A DNA stretch of 55,953 nucleotides. It comes from a bacterium (GTDB lineage Bacteria > Patescibacteriota > Patescibacteriia > Patescibacteriales > XYC2-FULL-47-12). Location: positions 1 to 55,953 of the forward strand of contig JAUYLZ010000014.1 in NCBI GenBank assembly GCA_030698385.1, written 5' to 3'. This document shows, piece after piece, positions 52,487 through 55,953 of this stretch. How positions within the stretch are numbered: the stretch's first letter is position 1; each line of letters begins with the position of its first letter. A program made the translations under genes and the position numbers. Under the pieces are notes generated by a model, which searched no databases, was not told the DNA's origin, and saw only the letters and a list, made by a program, of their open reading frames with translations.

Positions 52487-54898
52487 ATGTTGAATCACAA
52501 ATATGTAATACCTTTTAAAAATCTTCAAATAAAAGATGTCCCGACTGTCGGCGGTAAAAACGCCTCGCTGGGCGAGATGTATTCCAAACTTACCAAAAAA
52601 GGCATAAATATTCCTGATGGTTTCGCGACGACGGCGGAGGCCTATTTTTATTTTCTCGAACACGCGGGGATAAAAGACGATATTAGAAGAATTCTCAAAG
52701 GGCTTAACACGCACAATGTAACCGATCTGGCTAAACGCGGCCGTGATGTGCGCCAGACAATTCTTAAGGGCGCGTTCCCCAAAGATCTTGCGAGTGAAAT
52801 TGCCGCCGCTTACCGCCATTTATCCAAAGAGTACAAGATAAAAAATGTCGATGTGGCAGTGCGTTCATCGGCTACGGCTGAAGATCTGCCGGACGCGTCC
52901 TTTGCCGGTCAGCAGGAGACCTTTCTCAATATCCGCGGCGAACTTGACCTGCAGATAGCGGTAAAAAAATGTATCGCGTCTTTATTCACAAACAGAGCCA
53001 TATCGTACCGCGTGGATAAAAAGTTTGACCACTTTAATATTGCCTTATCGGTCGGCGTGCAAAAAATGGTCCGTTCCGACCTTGCCTCAAGCGGCGTGAT
53101 GTTTACGATTGATACCGAATCAGGATTTAAAAACGCGGTGCTGATTAATTCCATCTACGGTCTTGGTGAAAACATTGTCCAAGGAAAAGTCTCTCCGGAT
53201 GAATTCTATTATTTCAAACCGACCAAAGCGCTGATCTCAAAAAAAATCGGACCCAAGCATCTGAAAATGATCTACAGCAACAACCATAATAATCCCGTCA
53301 AAGACGTAGCGGTAGCAAAAGCTGACCAGGAAAAACCTTCAATCACGGATAAAGAGGCGAAAACTCTCGCCGAATGGGGCGTGGAAATTGAGAAGCACTA
53401 CAACAAACCAATGGATATCGAGTGGGCCAAAGATGGCCGCGACAACAAACTCTATATCGTGCAAGCTCGCCCCGAAACCGTCCAGTCGCAGAGGGATTAT
53501 AATATTATCGAAGAATACAGCCTGCCTAAAAAAAGCGAGATTATCGCGGTCGGTAAATCTGTCGGCAACAAAATCGGCGCCGGCGCCGCGCGCGTTATTT
53601 TGGATGTCAAAGATATCTCTACTTTCAAAAAAGGCGAGGTCTTGGTCACTGACATGACTGATCCGGACTGGGAACCAATCATGAAAATCGCCTCTGCGAT
53701 TGTAACCGACCGCGGCGGACGCACCTGCCACGCCGCCATTGTCAGCCGTGAACTCGGCATTCCCTGCGTGGTTGGCACCGGCACCGGAAGTTCCAGGCTA
53801 AAAACCGGCGACAAAATTACGGTTAGCTGCGCTGAGGGAGAAGCCGGAAACATCTACGCGGGGATTTTAAAATTCAGCATCAAAACAACAAATATAAAAA
53901 ATTTGCAGCGACCGAAAACAAAAGTAATGATGAATATCGGCGCGCCCGACATTGCTTTTTCCTCTTCATTTATCCCAAACGACGGCATTGGCCTGGCGCG
54001 CGAGGAGTTCATTGTCGCGAACTATATCAAGGCTCATCCGCAGGCATTGTCTGATTTTGATAATTTAAAAAAAGGGAAAAAACTATCAGCCAAAGAAATT
54101 AAAATTATTGAAGAAATAACTGTCGGCTACAAGGATAAAAAACAGTTCTACATTGACCAGCTCTCGCAAGGCATTGCCATAATTGCCGCTTCGGTTTTCC
54201 CCAAAGACGTGATTGTGCGTTTGTCAGACTTTAAAACCGACGAATATCGCAATCTAGTCGGCGGCCATCTCTTTGAACCGGTGGAAGACAACCCGCTGAT
54301 TGGCTGGCGCGGCGCTTCCCGGTATTATCATAAAAATTTTATAAAAATTTTTGAAATGGAGTGCGAGGCGCTGCGCATCACCCGCGATGTCATGGGCTTG
54401 CATAATATCAAAATAATGATACCATTCGTCAGAAATATCGCCGAGCTGGAAAAAGTCATTAAAATTATGGCCGCTAACGGACTCAAACGCGGCAAAAACG
54501 GTCTGGAACTCTATATGATGGTTGAGGTTCCCACCAATGTCATTATTGCCGATCAATACGCCAAACTGGTGGACGGATTTTCCATCGGCACCAATGACCT
54601 AACTATGATGACTTTAGGTGTGGACAGAAATTCCGCGTTGGTTGCTCATGCTTATGACGAACGCAATGACGCTGTGAAAAACCTCGTCTCCTACGTTATC
54701 CATGTCGCCAAAGAAACCAAGACCAAAATCGGCATCTGCGGCCAAGCGCCTTCCGACTATCCGGAATTCGCCCAGTTCTTGGTTGAACAAGGCATTGACA
54801 GCATCTCGCTGACGCCGGATACCGTCATCAAAACCACCGTCGCCATTCTGGAAACGGAAAAAAAATTAAACAAAAATAACTATGCCCAAAGAAAGTAA
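52487..54898 (+). CDS. ppsA: Phosphoenolpyruvate synthase (pyruvate, water dikinase)
   Basis: Converts pyruvate and ATP to PEP, AMP and phosphate, feeding gluconeogenesis. The N-terminal ATP-grasp domain (about 1-340: VGGKNASLGEMYSKL, VRSSATAEDLPDASFAGQQE, QARPETVQSQ) is followed by the phosphohistidine domain with G-G-R-T-C-H-A-A-I at H415, then a PEP-binding barrel ending CGQAPSDYPEFAQFLVEQGI. The 803 residues are typical. Some family members use other substrates, but this pattern fits PpsA well. Confidence 0.96.
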   Translation: MLNHKYVIPFKNLQIKDVPTVGGKNASLGEMYSKLTKKGINIPDGFATTAEAYFYFLEHAGIKDDIRRILKGLNTHNVTDLAKRGRDVRQTILKGAFPKDLASEIAAAYRHLSKEYKIKNVDVAVRSSATAEDLPDASFAGQQETFLNIRGELDLQIAVKKCIASLFTNRAISYRVDKKFDHFNIALSVGVQKMVRSDLASSGVMFTIDTESGFKNAVLINSIYGLGENIVQGKVSPDEFYYFKPTKALISKKIGPKHLKMIYSNNHNNPVKDVAVAKADQEKPSITDKEAKTLAEWGVEIEKHYNKPMDIEWAKDGRDNKLYIVQARPETVQSQRDYNIIEEYSLPKKSEIIAVGKSVGNKIGAGAARVILDVKDISTFKKGEVLVTDMTDPDWEPIMKIASAIVTDRGGRTCHAAIVSRELGIPCVVGTGTGSSRLKTGDKITVSCAEGEAGNIYAGILKFSIKTTNIKNLQRPKTKVMMNIGAPDIAFSSSFIPNDGIGLAREEFIVANYIKAHPQALSDFDNLKKGKKLSAKEIKIIEEITVGYKDKKQFYIDQLSQGIAIIAASVFPKDVIVRLSDFKTDEYRNLVGGHLFEPVEDNPLIGWRGASRYYHKNFIKIFEMECEALRITRDVMGLHNIKIMIPFVRNIAELEKVIKIMAANGLKRGKNGLELYMMVEVPTNVIIADQYAKLVDGFSIGTNDLTMMTLGVDRNSALVAHAYDERNDAVKNLVSYVIHVAKETKTKIGICGQAPSDYPEFAQFLVEQGIDSISLTPDTVIKTTVAILETEKKLNKNNYAQRK

Positions 54899-55580
54899 AA
54901 AACAAAAGTTCAAATCAGGCATCTACAACTACTGCGACCGCTGGTGTGAAAAATGCAAAGACAAAAATCGTTGCCTGCTTTATGAAAAAGAACAAAAACG
55001 CCAAACCCAAAATCTGGCCAAAGGCGATGATTTAAACGATCTGGAGGTCATCATGCGCTATATCGCCAGAGATCTGAGAAATACCAAAAATTTATTGAAT
55101 GAAAAAATCAAAGAGCTGGGCATGGATAATGACTTCGCCAGCGTAGAACTAGCAGAACCGAATTTTGATGAACACCCATTGGTGCAAAAATCCAGCGAAT
55201 ACTTTGAACTCACTCATAAATTCTTGAATGAATTTTTCTTTGATCAGCAAAAATTCACCATGCAATATGGAGTTGTTGTAAAAAGTTCTGATATTGAAAA
55301 TGAGCTTGAAACTATTACTTGGTATCATACCCTGCTACCGAACAAAACCTGGCGCCTAATTTATGACCTGTATGAATTTGACCAAGAACAAAACCCGAGC
55401 ATAAAATCAATTCTCAAAAAAGACTTGCCAAAAATTTTGGCGCTGGTTCAGAAATGTTTAACTCATTCAGACCAGGCAATTAAATCTTTTATGAAAAAAA
55501 GAAACAACTATACTAAATATAACCACCCGATGTTAGAGCTGCTGAAAAGCATTAAATCAGATCTAGACAAACTGAAGTAG
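54882..55580 (+). CDS. Uncharacterised protein with N-terminal Cys cluster
   Basis: 232 residues, overlapping the ppsA end by 17 bases, so probably co-translated. The N-terminus has Y-N-Y-C-D-R-W-C-E-K-C-K-D-K-N-R-C (four Cys, a possible zinc or Fe-S site). The rest is helical, with acidic and basic stretches and no membrane segment. Not recognised. Operon position suggests a link to pyruvate/PEP metabolism, but that is inference. Confidence 0.7.
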   Translation: MPKESKKQKFKSGIYNYCDRWCEKCKDKNRCLLYEKEQKRQTQNLAKGDDLNDLEVIMRYIARDLRNTKNLLNEKIKELGMDNDFASVELAEPNFDEHPLVQKSSEYFELTHKFLNEFFFDQQKFTMQYGVVVKSSDIENELETITWYHTLLPNKTWRLIYDLYEFDQEQNPSIKSILKKDLPKILALVQKCLTHSDQAIKSFMKKRNNYTKYNHPMLELLKSIKSDLDKLK

Positions 55581-55594
55581 TATAAAAAAATAAA

Positions 55595-55620
55595 GCCGTC
55601 CCAAAAGGGCGGCTTTTTTA
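55595..55620 (+). terminator. Intrinsic terminator of the ppsA unit
   Basis: GCCGTCCC and GGGCGGC around AAAA, followed by seven T. Confidence 0.8.
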
Positions 55621-55633
55621 AATTAAACTATTT

Positions 55634-55953
55634 TTAAACTATTTTTAACTGAACGCTGCCACGCGTTTTTAACTCGGCAATAACTGCCTGGCACACCTGA
55701 AATGTGTCTATCGCGCAGGTTAATTGTGGCAGTGGAAACTGCTTCTGAATCGCTTGCCAGAGCGCCTGGCCGGTCAACGGTTTATGTTTGTTTATTTTTA
55801 CAACATCCAGTAACGCACCCAAAGCTTCCGCTTCGGAAAAATTACTGCCAAACTCTTCCTCTGCTTCCTGCTTGACCCGCAGTAATATCCCCAGCGGATT
55901 GTACTGATCGCCGCAATTGCTAACTAATTTAGCAATATCTAAAACACTCGCTG
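55634..55953 (-). CDS. Partial uncharacterised protein, N-terminus beyond the window
   Basis: The - strand frame stays open from the window edge to a stop at 55634, giving at least 105 residues ending GSVQLKIV. A short version beginning with TTG is possible but the frame continues upstream (DIAKLVSNCGDQYNPLGILL), so the gene is most likely longer. The visible part is helical with several Gln and two Cys. Not recognised. Confidence 0.6.
   Translation of the reverse strand, partial: ASVLDIAKLVSNCGDQYNPLGILLRVKQEAEEEFGSNFSEAEALGALLDVVKINKHKPLTGQALWQAIQKQFPLPQLTCAIDTFQVCQAVIAELKTRGSVQLKIV

Overview
The window looks like a piece of chromosome from a member of the Patescibacteria (Candidate Phyla Radiation), most likely of the parcubacterial type. 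The grounds are the gene set rather than any marker gene. It carries a VanW/PG-binding surface protein, LemA and HtpX, a DUF4870/Tic20-like protein, a stand-alone TrbC/VirB2-type pilin, RmuC, O-antigen-ligase-like membrane proteins, a single-chain GlyRS, GroES/GroEL and very large proteins of unknown function. Many genes lack a Shine-Dalgarno sequence. TGA is used as an ordinary stop (for example at the end of the VanW gene), so the UGA=Gly code of Gracilibacteria/Absconditabacteria is not in use. The lineage call is an inference.

Layout. 1-380: structured non-coding DNA and a possible small RNA gene. 380-3366 (+): Hsp20, a DUF3006-like protein, a VanW protein and a MazG-like protein. 3367-3786: repeats, a tiny ORF and a terminator. 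3787-16248 (-): EndoQ-like PHP nuclease, a two-gene cassette with a degenerate receiver-like protein, PRPP synthetase, HtpX/LemA, GlyRS, a Wzy-like/TPR protein, an AI-2E-type permease, GroEL and GroES with a CIRCE-like operator. 16386-17321 (+): GalT-like protein sharing a divergent promoter region with groES. 17477-18660 (-): three overlapping small membrane-protein genes. 18845-19600 (+): TrmB-family regulator. 19672-36049 (-): a long co-directional run with a 1651-residue secreted beta-helix protein, glycogen synthase, two methyltransferases (one truncated), a PHP protein, a 1513-residue solenoid/coiled-coil/possible GNAT-like protein, a second O-antigen-ligase-like protein, a nucleotidyltransferase-domain protein and RmuC. 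36313-39948 (+): UvrA and an AbiEii-type nucleotidyltransferase with a small partner. 40082-46615 (-): coiled-coil protein, RecA, RodZ-like protein, pilin, sugar-type solute-binding lipoprotein and ComM. 46838-51894: mixed small genes, including an MFS-like transporter, SDR, NUDIX, tRNA-Leu(UAG) and a protein-kinase-fold protein with a small partner. 51987-55580 (+): DUF4870-like protein, PEP synthase and an overlapping Cys-rich protein. 55634-end (-): a partial gene.

How it fits together. DNA repair and recombination are well represented (EndoQ, UvrA, RecA, RmuC, ComM). Central carbon functions are sparse (PEP synthase, PRPP synthetase, GlgA, GalT-like). Much of the rest concerns the cell surface (VanW, two Wzy-like proteins, the giant beta-helix protein, pilin, lipoprotein). 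No complete mobile element, CRISPR array, rRNA or replication origin was seen. The most promising uncharacterised items are the 1513-residue protein, the small membrane operon at 17477-18660, the giant surface protein together with the leftover C-terminal tail of a second copy, the kinase pair at 50222-51894, and two candidate small RNAs.
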